From positions 1 through 38,787 of IMG/VR virus record IMGVR_UViG_3300044825_000232: a DNA stretch of 38,787 bases; one strand, 5' to 3'. Positions 1 through 5,479 of this stretch are shown here, one piece after another. The position numbers and the translations under genes are program-made. The stretch's first letter is position 1, and every line of letters begins with the position of its first letter. The stretch is from a virus. The notes beneath the pieces are model-generated. The model made no database searches. It was not told the origin of the DNA and saw nothing but the letters and a program-made list of their open reading frames with translations.

Positions 1-127
1 CTGGAACAAATACATTCCAGTCAGCGCTGCCGACTTTGACGTAATCATTCTTGCACTTATCAAATGCACCCTTTGGTGCTGGGCAGAAGTAACCACGATA
101 CATACGTCCGTCTTTACCTGTTCCCTG
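1..127. repeat. Left copy of 127-bp terminal direct repeat
   Basis: The first 127 bases are identical to the last 127 (38661-38787). A match of exactly this size is what a de Bruijn assembler with k = 127 leaves on a circular contig. It therefore most likely shows that the genome is circular or circularly permuted with a unit length of 38,660 bp, not that the virion has a 127-bp terminal repeat. The repeat lies wholly inside a coding sequence that becomes intact on closure. Confidence 0.95.
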
Positions 128-445
128 GATAGCAGTCATCTTGCCGTGAGGGCAGTTACGTCCACCACCGATTGATGGGGCTGATGTGCTGACTGCTGCG
201 TTGTCAACGATTGATGCACCTAATGCTGCTGCTACCTGCGCTGGTGCCATTGGCGCTGGTGCTGATGGTGTAATTGTAGTAACACCTTTGACTGCTGATT
301 CTAGTTCTGTAACTGCAGAACGAATAGCATCTAATGAATGTGCAACTAGATTATCTAGTTCTTCTCCGTGCTCTGCACGAACTGTAACTAGTGAACCTGC
401 TGTTGTTTTTACTGTGATACTGATGGGTGCTTCGGTTGAAGACAC
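1..445 (-). CDS. Conserved small protein with C-terminal Cys/His cluster (3' end continues at 38660)
   Basis: This reading frame starts at GTG 445 with an AAGGAG ribosome site seven to twelve bases upstream. It runs leftward off the window edge. Joining base 1 to base 38660 gives 459 nt, an intact 152-residue protein ending in TAA at 38647. Residues 55-90 form an Ala/Pro/Thr-rich linker. The C-terminal part holds C98, H100, C121 and C131 around the segment RGYFCPAPKGAFDKC, which looks like a metal-binding knuckle. Proteins with this CPHG...YFCP tail recur in actinobacteriophages; the function is unknown. It sits between the RecB/Cas4-like nuclease and the DnaB-like ATPase, and its stop overlaps the ATPase start (TAATG), so a role in replication or recombination is plausible but inferred. 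Confidence 0.85.
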   Translation of the reverse strand, partial: MSSTEAPISITVKTTAGSLVTVRAEHGEELDNLVAHSLDAIRSAVTELESAVKGVTTITPSAPAPMAPAQVAAALGASIVDNAAVSTSAPSIGGGRNCPHGKMTAIQGTGKDGRMYRGYFCPAPKGAFDKCKNDYVKVGSADWNVFVP

Positions 446-455
446 TACCTTCTCC

Positions 456-1223
456 TTACTCTGGGAACGGAGTAGCAAGACCTTTCTTGTCTCGCCACTG
501 TCTGACTTTCATTGCAAATTGTACACCCTTCCAGCCTTCTGCAATATCAATCCATACAAGTTTGCACAGACCGCTACCTGCAGGTAGGTGAATGATGATT
601 GCTTTATCTTTGTTAACGTCTCCCCACTTACCGCGGGTTGCCGTGTCAGGAAAATACGGCAAGCCGTGTGCGTAGATAGCCAACTGCATAGCAATGTTAT
701 TGGGATGGTCAATGCGACCAGTCTTTATATCTGCAATGAATCTTTCGCCTTCATATTCAACAATTCTGTCTGGTGTACCAGCAATCTTAAACTTATCTAA
801 GACACAGAACTGTTCTATGAAAACTTTATTTAGTTTTTTTGTTGCTTGCTCGTAGGCAATTAAGTCCCCTGCCCACTCGTTTGGGATGTTAACTGGTATA
901 CCCAAATCCATTTTCTCTGCGAATGTATGTATGGCTGTGCCGATAGTTGCTGCTTTGCTAGCACCTGCTACTTCCATAGCATCTTCAATGTATTTATTGA
1001 TAGCCATCTTGTCATCCTGTGCTGCGTTAATAGCAAGGAGCAGGTCACTGCGAACTGATAAACCAATCGCAGCCATTCGCATCTTCCAGGCAGTAAGCGC
1101 TGACGGGTCGTCAAGACTGTTGGCTATTGTAGTAGCACGGGTATAAGCAATTGCTTTGCCACCTGAAGGTGGAACTATTAGTGGTCTACCGTATCGGTCA
1201 CGTTCTATTTCTACTGCTGCCAT
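456..1223 (-). CDS. RecB/Cas4-type PD-(D/E)XK nuclease
   Basis: This 255-residue protein carries the motifs of the Cas4/RecB nuclease family in order: a GTAIH histidine near residue 99, GTPDR with D152, DIKTG with D165 and K167, and QLAIYA with Q180. These match the H, D, D-x-K and Q-x-x-x-Y positions that bind metal and catalyse DNA cleavage. No cysteine cluster of the Cas4 iron-sulfur type is visible, so it is closer to the phage exonuclease branch. Its probable role is DNA end processing in recombination or degradation of host DNA. The ATG at 1223 follows AAGGAGAC (1238-1231), which can be masked by an upstream RNA structure (1231-1286). It shares the leftward early transcript with the DUF932 protein upstream. 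Confidence 0.85.
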   Translation of the reverse strand: MAAVEIERDRYGRPLIVPPSGGKAIAYTRATTIANSLDDPSALTAWKMRMAAIGLSVRSDLLLAINAAQDDKMAINKYIEDAMEVAGASKAATIGTAIHTFAEKMDLGIPVNIPNEWAGDLIAYEQATKKLNKVFIEQFCVLDKFKIAGTPDRIVEYEGERFIADIKTGRIDHPNNIAMQLAIYAHGLPYFPDTATRGKWGDVNKDKAIIIHLPAGSGLCKLVWIDIAEGWKGVQFAMKVRQWRDKKGLATPFPE

Positions 1224-1230
1224 AACTGTG

Positions 1231-1286
1231 GTCTCCTTATAAGTAGAGCGGGCTAGAAAGGAGACTAATCAAAACCAGCCCGCTCT
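1231..1286 (-). promoter_or_regulatory. Putative RBS-sequestering pseudoknot upstream of the nuclease gene
   Basis: On the minus-strand transcript, a perfect 10-bp stem (AGAGCGGGCT at 1286-1277 with AGCCCGCTCT at 1254-1245) encloses a 22-nt loop. That loop contains GTCTCCTT (1265-1258), the exact 8-base complement of the AAGGAGAC ribosome site (1238-1231) of the nuclease gene. The order stem 1, loop element, stem 1, ribosome site is that of an H-type pseudoknot with connectors of 11, 3 and 6 nt. Pairing would hide the ribosome site and limit translation. None of the other five early genes using AAGGAGAC has such a complement nearby. Function is inferred; the complementarity is directly visible. 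Confidence 0.6.
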
Positions 1287-1296
1287 CTCAGATGAA

Positions 1297-1318
1297 TAGT
1301 ACCAGAACGGTGGTACTA
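1297..1318 (-). other. Hairpin after the acidic-protein gene
   Basis: An 8-bp perfect inverted repeat (TAGTACCA at 1297-1304 and TGGTACTA at 1311-1318) with a 6-nt loop lies just after the stop codon of the gene at 1326-1742. No T-run follows on the minus strand, so it is not a standard intrinsic terminator. It could protect a transcript end or bind a protein. Confidence 0.45.
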
Positions 1319-1325
1319 CTCAAGG

Positions 1326-1742
1326 CTATTGCTGAGTTGTGTCGGTGATGTCTAGGCTCCAGTCATCTACTTGACCTTCACCATTGAATTCTACTGTCAA
1401 CTCATTGTTAACAATATCATTAGCATCATCTTCTGACTCTGCCTCAATATCTGTGATAACAAAATGGATAGTGCCAGTGACTGTAAATAAGGCCTTGAGT
1501 TTATCTGCACCAATAGACTCAAGTAACTCATTAACATCGTCAACAGTTACTGTAATCTCACTATCACCTGCATCATAACGGTCCTTAAAGAATTCGTAGA
1601 CACTGGCTTTTACCTGACCAATATTTGATATAGTTTTGTAATACTTATCCTGATAATAATCTTTATCAGTAATAACATTTTTAATCATATCATCGGTATA
1701 CTTGACAGTAGTACCGTCTGCATTTGTGTGTAGGTATTCCAT
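1326..1742 (-). CDS. Acidic hypothetical protein
   Basis: This 138-residue protein is strongly acidic and Asp/Glu-rich, with alternating Thr/Val stretches that suggest beta strands in the second half (around residues 85-135). No family is recognised. The ATG at 1742 has a good ribosome site (AAGGAGAC six bases upstream). It lies between the DUF932 gene and the nuclease gene in the leftward operon, and the only sizeable gap of this stretch (1224-1325) follows it. Acidic early phage proteins sometimes mimic DNA, for instance as anti-restriction factors. That is only a possibility here, because no homologous motif is visible. Confidence 0.8.
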   Translation of the reverse strand: MEYLHTNADGTTVKYTDDMIKNVITDKDYYQDKYYKTISNIGQVKASVYEFFKDRYDAGDSEITVTVDDVNELLESIGADKLKALFTVTGTIHFVITDIEAESEDDANDIVNNELTVEFNGEGQVDDWSLDITDTTQQ

Positions 1743-1752
1743 TGTAGTCTCC

Positions 1753-2751
1753 TTAGTTTGTTAGTAGTTCTAATGCACGTAACTTAAGATTGTCTGAGCC
1801 ACCAGACATAGCACGCACACCTGAGAGTGTGCCCTTATCTGCCTTGCCGTGGTCAGCATACTCAATTACTGCCTGCCATAGACCGAACTGTGTGCCACGG
1901 ATATTCTCCTGTGTCTCACTGGCTGAGTAGATGTGCATCGCAGTATGACGTGCGGTGTTAGCCCTCGTCAACTGCGCTTTCTCACCCTGTGATAGCAGGC
2001 TGAGTGGCTTGTCCTCAATGGTAGCAGGTAGAGGGAATACCTTCTTGAAGTAGTTGACTGCGTGCTCACGGTCTACCTCTTGCTGTAGTAGATGGTTAGC
2101 AATATCTGTGTATGCCTCAATGTTTTGATAAGACAACTTTAAGATGTGGCTAATCTCTGACACCTGCAACTTACTGTTGCTGGTGTGCTTGAGGGTATAG
2201 GTAAACTGATTATTCCTACGGAATATCTTATTGATTTGATTGTGACACCATAGCCGCTCAATGATTGGCTTGATGATGACTGAACTGCTGCCATCGTGGC
2301 TGGTCTTAGCCAAGATAAAGGCTGCGTGTGGGTCATTGGCTACTGTAATTTCTGTTGGTAACTCAAGCAACATCCACACCTTTGCGCCGCCATCATACTC
2401 GCCAGCGGCTGCGTAACGTGCCTCACCTGAATCAATTAAAGTATCCAGCGCTGAGAATATCTCTGCGTTCTGAAAGACTTGGTATCTATTACCTACAACA
2501 CCAATGTTATCTACGTTGCCAAACGGGGTAGTCTTAATGACTGCCTGCTTGTTACGCACTGGTACTGCTAGTGGCTGACCGCCACCAGGAATTAGATAGT
2601 GGGCTGTCATTGGGTGCAATGACACTGACCAGTCAAGACCTGCTTGTCTGGCTACATCTGATGCTGATGTGGCTGTTACACCTGTGCCTGACTTGAGCCA
2701 GTTGGCTCTGTTCTTGCCAGGGATAACTGGTGAGATTGTATCTGTGCTCAC
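1753..2751 (-). CDS. DUF932 / TIGR03299-like phage-plasmid protein
   Basis: This 332-residue protein has the signature of the DUF932 family: a segment reading GVVGNRYQVFQNAEIF followed by GGAKVWMLLELP, and a C-terminal part with HTAMHIYSASETQENIRGT. The family is common in phages and plasmids of actinobacteria; its biochemical role is unknown, though it often lies among replication and recombination genes as it does here. Translation starts at GTG 2751, which overlaps the TGA of the preceding small gene by four bases (GTGA), a sign of translational coupling. Length is within the usual range of the family. Confidence 0.88.
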   Translation of the reverse strand: MSTDTISPVIPGKNRANWLKSGTGVTATSASDVARQAGLDWSVSLHPMTAHYLIPGGGQPLAVPVRNKQAVIKTTPFGNVDNIGVVGNRYQVFQNAEIFSALDTLIDSGEARYAAAGEYDGGAKVWMLLELPTEITVANDPHAAFILAKTSHDGSSSVIIKPIIERLWCHNQINKIFRRNNQFTYTLKHTSNSKLQVSEISHILKLSYQNIEAYTDIANHLLQQEVDREHAVNYFKKVFPLPATIEDKPLSLLSQGEKAQLTRANTARHTAMHIYSASETQENIRGTQFGLWQAVIEYADHGKADKGTLSGVRAMSGGSDNLKLRALELLTN

Positions 2752-2951
2752 TTGGCTACCCGCAATTCTGCGAAGGACATACCTTCGTTGATGCCAACTT
2801 TGTTAAAGCAATCTTGAACGACACTTGCACTTAATAGATTAAGAAACTCAGTGCGTTCTTTATCTGACATAGCAATTAATGCTAGTGCTGATGGGTTTGT
2901 AGAGTCATCATTAATGATGGTCTCTAGTTCTACTATATGTTTGTATATCAT
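2748..2951 (-). CDS. Small hypothetical protein coupled to DUF932 gene
   Basis: This 67-residue, mostly helical, acidic protein begins with MIYKHIVELETIINDD and contains a LSASVVQDCF stretch. No family is recognised. The start at 2951 follows AAGGAGAC on the minus strand at a normal distance. Its stop overlaps the GTG start of the DUF932 gene by four bases, so the two are probably made in fixed proportion and may act together. Confidence 0.75.
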   Translation of the reverse strand: MIYKHIVELETIINDDSTNPSALALIAMSDKERTEFLNLLSASVVQDCFNKVGINEGMSFAELRVAK

Positions 2952-2963
2952 TTGTTAGTCTCC

Positions 2964-3386
2964 TTATAGATACTTGGTGATACTACCATAGGTTGCAGTG
3001 CTAATGAGTTCATCTTCGCACATCTTGAGAACACGGATAGCGTTCTCTATTTCTTCTTTGTTATCTTTGTATTGCCAGTCAGGTACAACCTCATAGTTTT
3101 TGGTTGGTTCTTCTGGTAATTTAACTACACCTGCAGGTAAATCAAAGTCAATATTTATATTACCGTTATAACGAACATTGACTCGTAGGTTTGTTGCTTT
3201 ACTAAACTTAGCCGTTGCTAGTTTAGTAACTTGCTGCTCCCACTTTTTATGAGCAGCCTCATATTTCTTTTGTTCTGCGTCTTGATTTTTGTAGTTAGTT
3301 TCTAACCTAACCAATGCCTGCTCAAGAGCCTTGATGACCTTGGCTCTAGGAACTTTGACATTGATTGTCTGTCCTCGTCTTGCCAT
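2964..3386 (-). CDS. Hypothetical protein with N-terminal coiled coil
   Basis: This 140-residue protein is basic at the N-terminus (MARRGQTINVKVPRAK). Residues about 15-60 are Lys/Glu/Gln-rich and likely helical or coiled coil. A central beta-like part (LRVNVRYNGNINIDFDLP) and an acidic C-terminal helix follow. No known family is recognised. The ATG at 3386 has an AAGGAGAC site five bases upstream. It is preceded by a 157-nt gap with several inverted repeats that would form the leader of its message. Confidence 0.78.
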   Translation of the reverse strand: MARRGQTINVKVPRAKVIKALEQALVRLETNYKNQDAEQKKYEAAHKKWEQQVTKLATAKFSKATNLRVNVRYNGNINIDFDLPAGVVKLPEEPTKNYEVVPDWQYKDNKEEIENAIRVLKMCEDELISTATYGSITKYL

Positions 3387-3410
3387 TGCTGTCTCCTTTG
3401 TTTGTTGTGT

Positions 3411-3540
3411 GCCCCGTGTTCGCTGGTAGCGGGGCCACCCACCATCACAAATCGCCTAGGTTGCAGAGCAATATCAATTGCTCAGGCTACAAAGCGGTGC
3501 GTTGTCAGATTACGCTGGCTAGGCCTGCATCTCTCTGACA
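3411..3540 (-). ncRNA. Structured leader or small RNA candidate
   Basis: The gap between the transglycosylase gene and the gene at 2964-3386 has, on the minus strand, three perfect stems: TGTCAGA with TCTGACA (3540-3534 and 3509-3503), GAGCAAT with ATTGCTC (3483-3477 and 3472-3466, 4-nt loop), and GCCCCG with CGGGGC (3435-3430 and 3416-3411). The hexamer GCCTAG inside the first loop is also complementary to CTAGGC beside the second stem, which allows a long-range contact. No tRNA features are present. It may be a cis-acting leader, a processed small RNA or a termination/processing site; the class is not recognised. Confidence 0.45.
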
Positions 3541-3543
3541 ATT

Positions 3544-3975
3544 CTAATACCATCCGTTCTTGCGCCAATGCGCCCAGGCAACTGATGGTTTGCCGTATCG
3601 GTGTTGGATATACTCCAAGCCACGAGCAATCTGCTCGGGCGCAGGAGTGCCTGGTTTCATCTTTAATAGTTGTGGTATGCCATATGCACTGGACTTAGGA
3701 TTGTCTGCATTGTGGTCCCAGGCTGACTCTTTACCCCAGAGTTTGGCTAGTGCACGATACTCTGATGCAGGCCAGTGTTCATACTGCGCTGAGATTAAAG
3801 CCTTCGCATAGGATTTGCTCAAGGATTTCGTCCAGCGAATCTCCTTGCGCTCGTTCTTTAAGTTGTCTTTGTCCTTGTGCTTGTCTGCTACGGCTATTGC
3901 ATATGATTGAGTGGGAAAGACTATGCTGGATAGTGTCAATGCCCAACTGAATAGCGCGGCTAACTTGTTCTTCAT
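3544..3975 (-). CDS. Exported lytic transglycosylase-like protein (SLT/goose-lysozyme fold)
   Basis: This 143-residue protein starts with a typical signal peptide: basic MKNK, a hydrophobic core to about residue 20, and a likely cleavage site after SYA (residue 26). A charged linker follows, then a lysozyme-like domain from residue 65 to the end. The segment LWGKESAWDHNADN gives the probable catalytic glutamate E83; SAYGIPQ and the C-terminal AWAHWRKNGWY match the short transglycosylases common in actinobacteria and their phages. It would cut peptidoglycan after export. Translation begins at ATG 3975 with GGAG six bases upstream and overlaps the preceding micro-gene by ATGA. An early position, far from the late lysis cassette, is unusual for a lysin. 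Confidence 0.82.
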   Translation of the reverse strand: MKNKLAALFSWALTLSSIVFPTQSYAIAVADKHKDKDNLKNERKEIRWTKSLSKSYAKALISAQYEHWPASEYRALAKLWGKESAWDHNADNPKSSAYGIPQLLKMKPGTPAPEQIARGLEYIQHRYGKPSVAWAHWRKNGWY

Positions 3976-4067
3976 CTAGTACTCCATCTGTATATGCAAT
4001 ACCCAATGCTAATGAGGTACAACCAGGTGATTGCTGTTGGGATGTGTGGAAAGATAACTTCACTCAT
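3972..4067 (-). CDS. 31-residue membrane micro-protein
   Basis: A 31-residue frame starts at ATG 4067 after an AGGACGGAG-like ribosome site and ends in TGA overlapping the transglycosylase start (ATGA). Its own start overlaps the previous gene's stop in the same way. Residues 9-26 (IPTAITWLYLISIGYCIY) form one hydrophobic segment followed by RWSTR, so an inner-membrane protein is likely. The gapless coupling to an exported cell-wall hydrolase suggests a holin-like or accessory role, which is inference. A longer GTG frame at 3779-4063 competes for this stretch but lacks the coupling. Confidence 0.6.
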   Translation of the reverse strand: MSEVIFPHIPTAITWLYLISIGYCIYRWSTR

Positions 4068-4207
4068 ACTCCGTCCTTTAGTAGAACTTCTTTGAGTCTG
4101 GTGTCGTCATTAGGACAGAACCAAACTCTGTCATTTAGTGTATCAAACCCACAGGTTGGGCAACGAAATACAAAGCCAGTTATCTTGCCATCTTGTATAA
4201 GAAACAT
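4064..4207 (-). CDS. 47-residue zinc-ribbon-like micro-protein
   Basis: This frame begins at ATG 4207, overlapping the TAA of the upstream gene (TAATG), and ends in TGA overlapping the next start (ATGA). It encodes 47 residues with C16-x2-C19 and C31 in RCPTCGFDTLNDRVWFCP. This is a rubredoxin-like knuckle with the second pair incomplete. The function is unknown. It is one link of a chain of eight overlapping genes between 4959 and 3544. Confidence 0.7.
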   Translation of the reverse strand: MFLIQDGKITGFVFRCPTCGFDTLNDRVWFCPNDDTRLKEVLLKDGV

Positions 4208-4350
4208 TATTCTGACCAGGCTTCTACTGATATAGGTGCCCCTGCAATGAGGTCTTCTACTACCTCATTGATACGGTTAACCTCTACTATCAGAGAGTCT
4301 AGCCATTTAGAAATCTCTGTTATGTTTGACATAATATCTTGGTCACGCAT
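4207..4350 (-). CDS. 47-residue helical acidic micro-protein
   Basis: ATG 4350 follows AAGGAG by seven bases plus, and the frame ends in TAA at 4207, sharing one base with the next ATG. The 47-residue product is acidic and probably a long helix (EISKWLDSLIVEVNRINEVV). Similar small helical acidic proteins occur in other phage early regions; no function is known. Its ribosome site lies in the end of the preceding zinc gene, which it overlaps by eight bases. Confidence 0.7.
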   Translation of the reverse strand: MRDQDIMSNITEISKWLDSLIVEVNRINEVVEDLIAGAPISVEAWSE

Positions 4351-4459
4351 CTATAGTCTCCTTCTCGTAACAGTGCACGCATTGTTCACCTTTGTCATCT
4401 GTCCAGATAATTTCTGATTCATCTGTTGGAACGTAGCATTGGTGGCAGATGATGTCCAT
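4343..4459 (-). CDS. 38-residue zinc-ribbon micro-protein
   Basis: This frame begins at ATG 4459, inside the TAA of the gene upstream (TAATG), and ends in TGA at 4343. The 38 residues contain two CxxC pairs, C5-x2-C8 and C27-x2-C30, separated by an acidic turn. This is the pattern of a minimal zinc ribbon. No function can be assigned. The second pair sits beside the ribosome site of the following gene. Confidence 0.7.
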   Translation of the reverse strand: MDIICHQCYVPTDESEIIWTDDKGEQCVHCYEKETIDA

Positions 4460-4602
4460 TAGTTATCACCTGGAACTGCGCCAATATAACTCATAGCGCA
4501 GGGCTGGCAGAAATTCTCACCGCTAGGAGACCAGTCATAGACTGGCACAACTATTGGTGTGTCACACTTGCGACAATTAGTCGTCTGATATTTGGCTGGC
4601 AT
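4459..4602 (-). CDS. 47-residue zinc-ribbon micro-protein
   Basis: ATG 4602 lies 26 bases inside the end of the preceding gene, with GGAG seven bases upstream. The 47-residue product has C10-x2-C13 and C32-x2-C35 (NCRKCDTPIVVP and FCQPCAM), the spacing of a treble-clef or zinc-ribbon fold. Small two-CxxC proteins like this are frequent in actinobacteriophage early operons; no biochemical role is established. Confidence 0.72.
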   Translation of the reverse strand: MPAKYQTTNCRKCDTPIVVPVYDWSPSGENFCQPCAMSYIGAVPGDN

Positions 4603-4807
4603 CTTCTAACTCCGTTCCGAATACTTCTTGCCAACATTCTGGGTGCATACCGCTGACTATCTGTTCTCTGAGCGGAACTGATAGCGAGGTGAAGGCTCGC
4701 TGAACATATTCGCCTCTGAGATAAACGAACAACTCTTTTTCATCTACCATAATACTGCCTGTCTTGTGGCAGTAGGGACATCTGCGTGTAGCAAATACGG
4801 TCATCAT
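4577..4807 (-). CDS. 76-residue zinc-finger protein of actinophage type
   Basis: The start is placed at ATG 4807 because it overlaps the stop of the upstream membrane gene by ATGA; the frame is open further upstream, but that stretch codes for the membrane protein in another frame. The product has RRCPYCHKTGSIMV near the N-terminus (C10, C13), then a hydrophobic region (FVYLRGEYVQRAF) and LREQIVSGMHPECWQEVFG. This arrangement, with a late HPxCW motif that could complete the metal site, resembles a conserved actinophage family of unknown function. Confidence 0.82.
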   Translation of the reverse strand: MMTVFATRRCPYCHKTGSIMVDEKELFVYLRGEYVQRAFTSLSVPLREQIVSGMHPECWQEVFGTELEDASQISDD

Positions 4808-4959
4808 CTGCGTGCTGCCCTTTCTGTTTTTAATAGCCTGACTATATTGTGGTATCGCTGCTCCCAATTGTAGGCAGAGCGGAATAGAACTATCAATAGT
4901 ATGAACTGAGAAACTAGCGCTAGGCATACAGCAATTAGTGTGCCTGTATCTATAAACAT
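4804..4959 (-). CDS. 51-residue single-pass membrane protein
   Basis: This frame begins at ATG 4959 with AGGAG seven bases upstream and ends in TGA at 4804 (ATGA overlap). Residues about 6-26 (GTLIAVCLALVSQFILLIVL) form a transmembrane helix. The rest is a basic tail (FRSAYNWEQRY, then KTERAARR) likely to face the cytoplasm. It is the first gene after the strong terminator at 5018-5069, so it probably has its own promoter in 4960-5017, though no convincing promoter was seen. The function is unknown; superinfection exclusion or an accessory lysis role are options. Confidence 0.7.
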   Translation of the reverse strand: MFIDTGTLIAVCLALVSQFILLIVLFRSAYNWEQRYHNIVRLLKTERAARR

Positions 4960-5017
4960 TTGTTATCTCCTAAAAAAGTATTGGACTTGTAACGGGCCGT
5001 TAATGTTGCTGGGGCCT

Positions 5018-5069
5018 GAGAAAAAAAAGAACAGTGGACTAGCCGAGCCGAAGCCCGACTAGCCCACTG
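5018..5069 (-). terminator. Strong intrinsic terminator after the SSB-like gene
   Basis: On the minus strand, bases 5069-5032 form a 17-bp stem (three G-U pairs) closed by a stable TTCG tetraloop. They are followed directly by a T-rich tract (TTCTTTTTTTT, 5031-5021). It starts six bases after the stop of the gene at 5075-5398. It should end most transcripts there and so separate a heavily transcribed front part of the leftward unit from the rest. Confidence 0.92.
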
Positions 5070-5074
5070 GATGC

Positions 5075-5398
5075 TTACGCTAGGAACTCAAGGTTGGTAA
5101 CGATTTGGTTGTCGTACCACTTGGTTTTGCCCTGGTCTTCACGGGCTGTGGTTGTGAGGTAGCCTGATAGATTGACTACGAACTCAGAGTTACTTGTTAG
5201 TAATGGTCTGAGTTGAGCGATGATGCTGGTGTCAGTGATTGTGACCTGACGGCTAGCGATGAAACGGCTACGCATTTCTCCGTTAGGTGTGTATTCCACC
5301 TGACGGGATTGAACGATGCCTTTGACTACGTTGCCATAGTCTTTAACTGACTTCAACAAAGCGTTGTTGAAGGTGAAGGAATTGATTGCTGTGTTCAT
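5075..5398 (-). CDS. Putative single-stranded-DNA-binding-like protein (OB-fold suspected)
   Basis: The 107-residue protein has a beta-rich pattern reminiscent of SSB proteins: VKGIVQSRQVEYTPNGEMRS followed by FIASRQVTI, then FVVNLSGYLTTTARED and a Trp/Tyr pair in TKWYDNQIV. The YTPNG turn occurs in bacterial SSBs at the same place. It lacks the usual acidic C-terminal tail, so the call is tentative. It begins at ATG 5398 with AAGGAGAC upstream. The dedicated terminator just after it fits a protein needed in large amounts, as SSBs are. Confidence 0.7.
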   Translation of the reverse strand: MNTAINSFTFNNALLKSVKDYGNVVKGIVQSRQVEYTPNGEMRSRFIASRQVTITDTSIIAQLRPLLTSNSEFVVNLSGYLTTTAREDQGKTKWYDNQIVTNLEFLA

Positions 5399-5435
5399 CT
5401 TAGTCTCCTTGTTAATTGGTTGATTACTTTTTGTT

Positions 5436-5470
5436 GGGGCTGTCCCCCGTCACTCTGACGGGGGCGCCCC
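5436..5470 (-). other. Very stable GC hairpin between two early genes
   Basis: A 9-bp perfect stem (CCCCCGTCA at 5444-5452 and TGACGGGGG at 5456-5464, 3-nt loop) is extended by a second helix (GGGGC at 5436-5440 with GCCCC at 5466-5470). It lies ten bases after the stop of the gene at 5480-5893. No T-run follows on either strand, so it may be an RNA-stability or processing element, or a weak terminator. Confidence 0.6.
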
Positions 5471-5479
5471 TTGTTGGGA

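Noticed and set aside
1-127. True short direct terminal repeats of the virion DNA
   Set aside because: The repeat lies within a gene, and its length equals a common assembly k-mer. Circular closure explains it better; read data would be needed to revive the idea.
186-587. 133-codon plus-strand frame at the left edge
   Set aside because: It is the antisense of the junction-spanning Cys/His protein and the nuclease end, both of which have good ribosome sites and family patterns.
3411-3540. tRNA gene
   Set aside because: Stems were checked on both strands; no acceptor/T-arm arrangement or GTTCRA-like loop is present. No tRNA was recognised elsewhere in the window either.
3402-3698. 98-codon plus-strand frame across the structured gap
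   Set aside because: It runs against the leftward operon, overlaps the transglycosylase gene and has an unlikely composition.
3779-4063. 94-codon GTG frame overlapping the transglycosylase gene
   Set aside because: It lacks a ribosome site. The 31-residue frame from ATG 4067 is coupled on both sides (ATGA) and explains the upstream part; the rest overlaps the signal-peptide gene out of frame. It cannot be fully excluded as a nested gene.
4808-4927. N-terminal extension of the zinc-finger gene at 4577-4807
   Set aside because: The extension overlaps the membrane protein frame. The ATGA coupling at 4807-4804 gives a better start.
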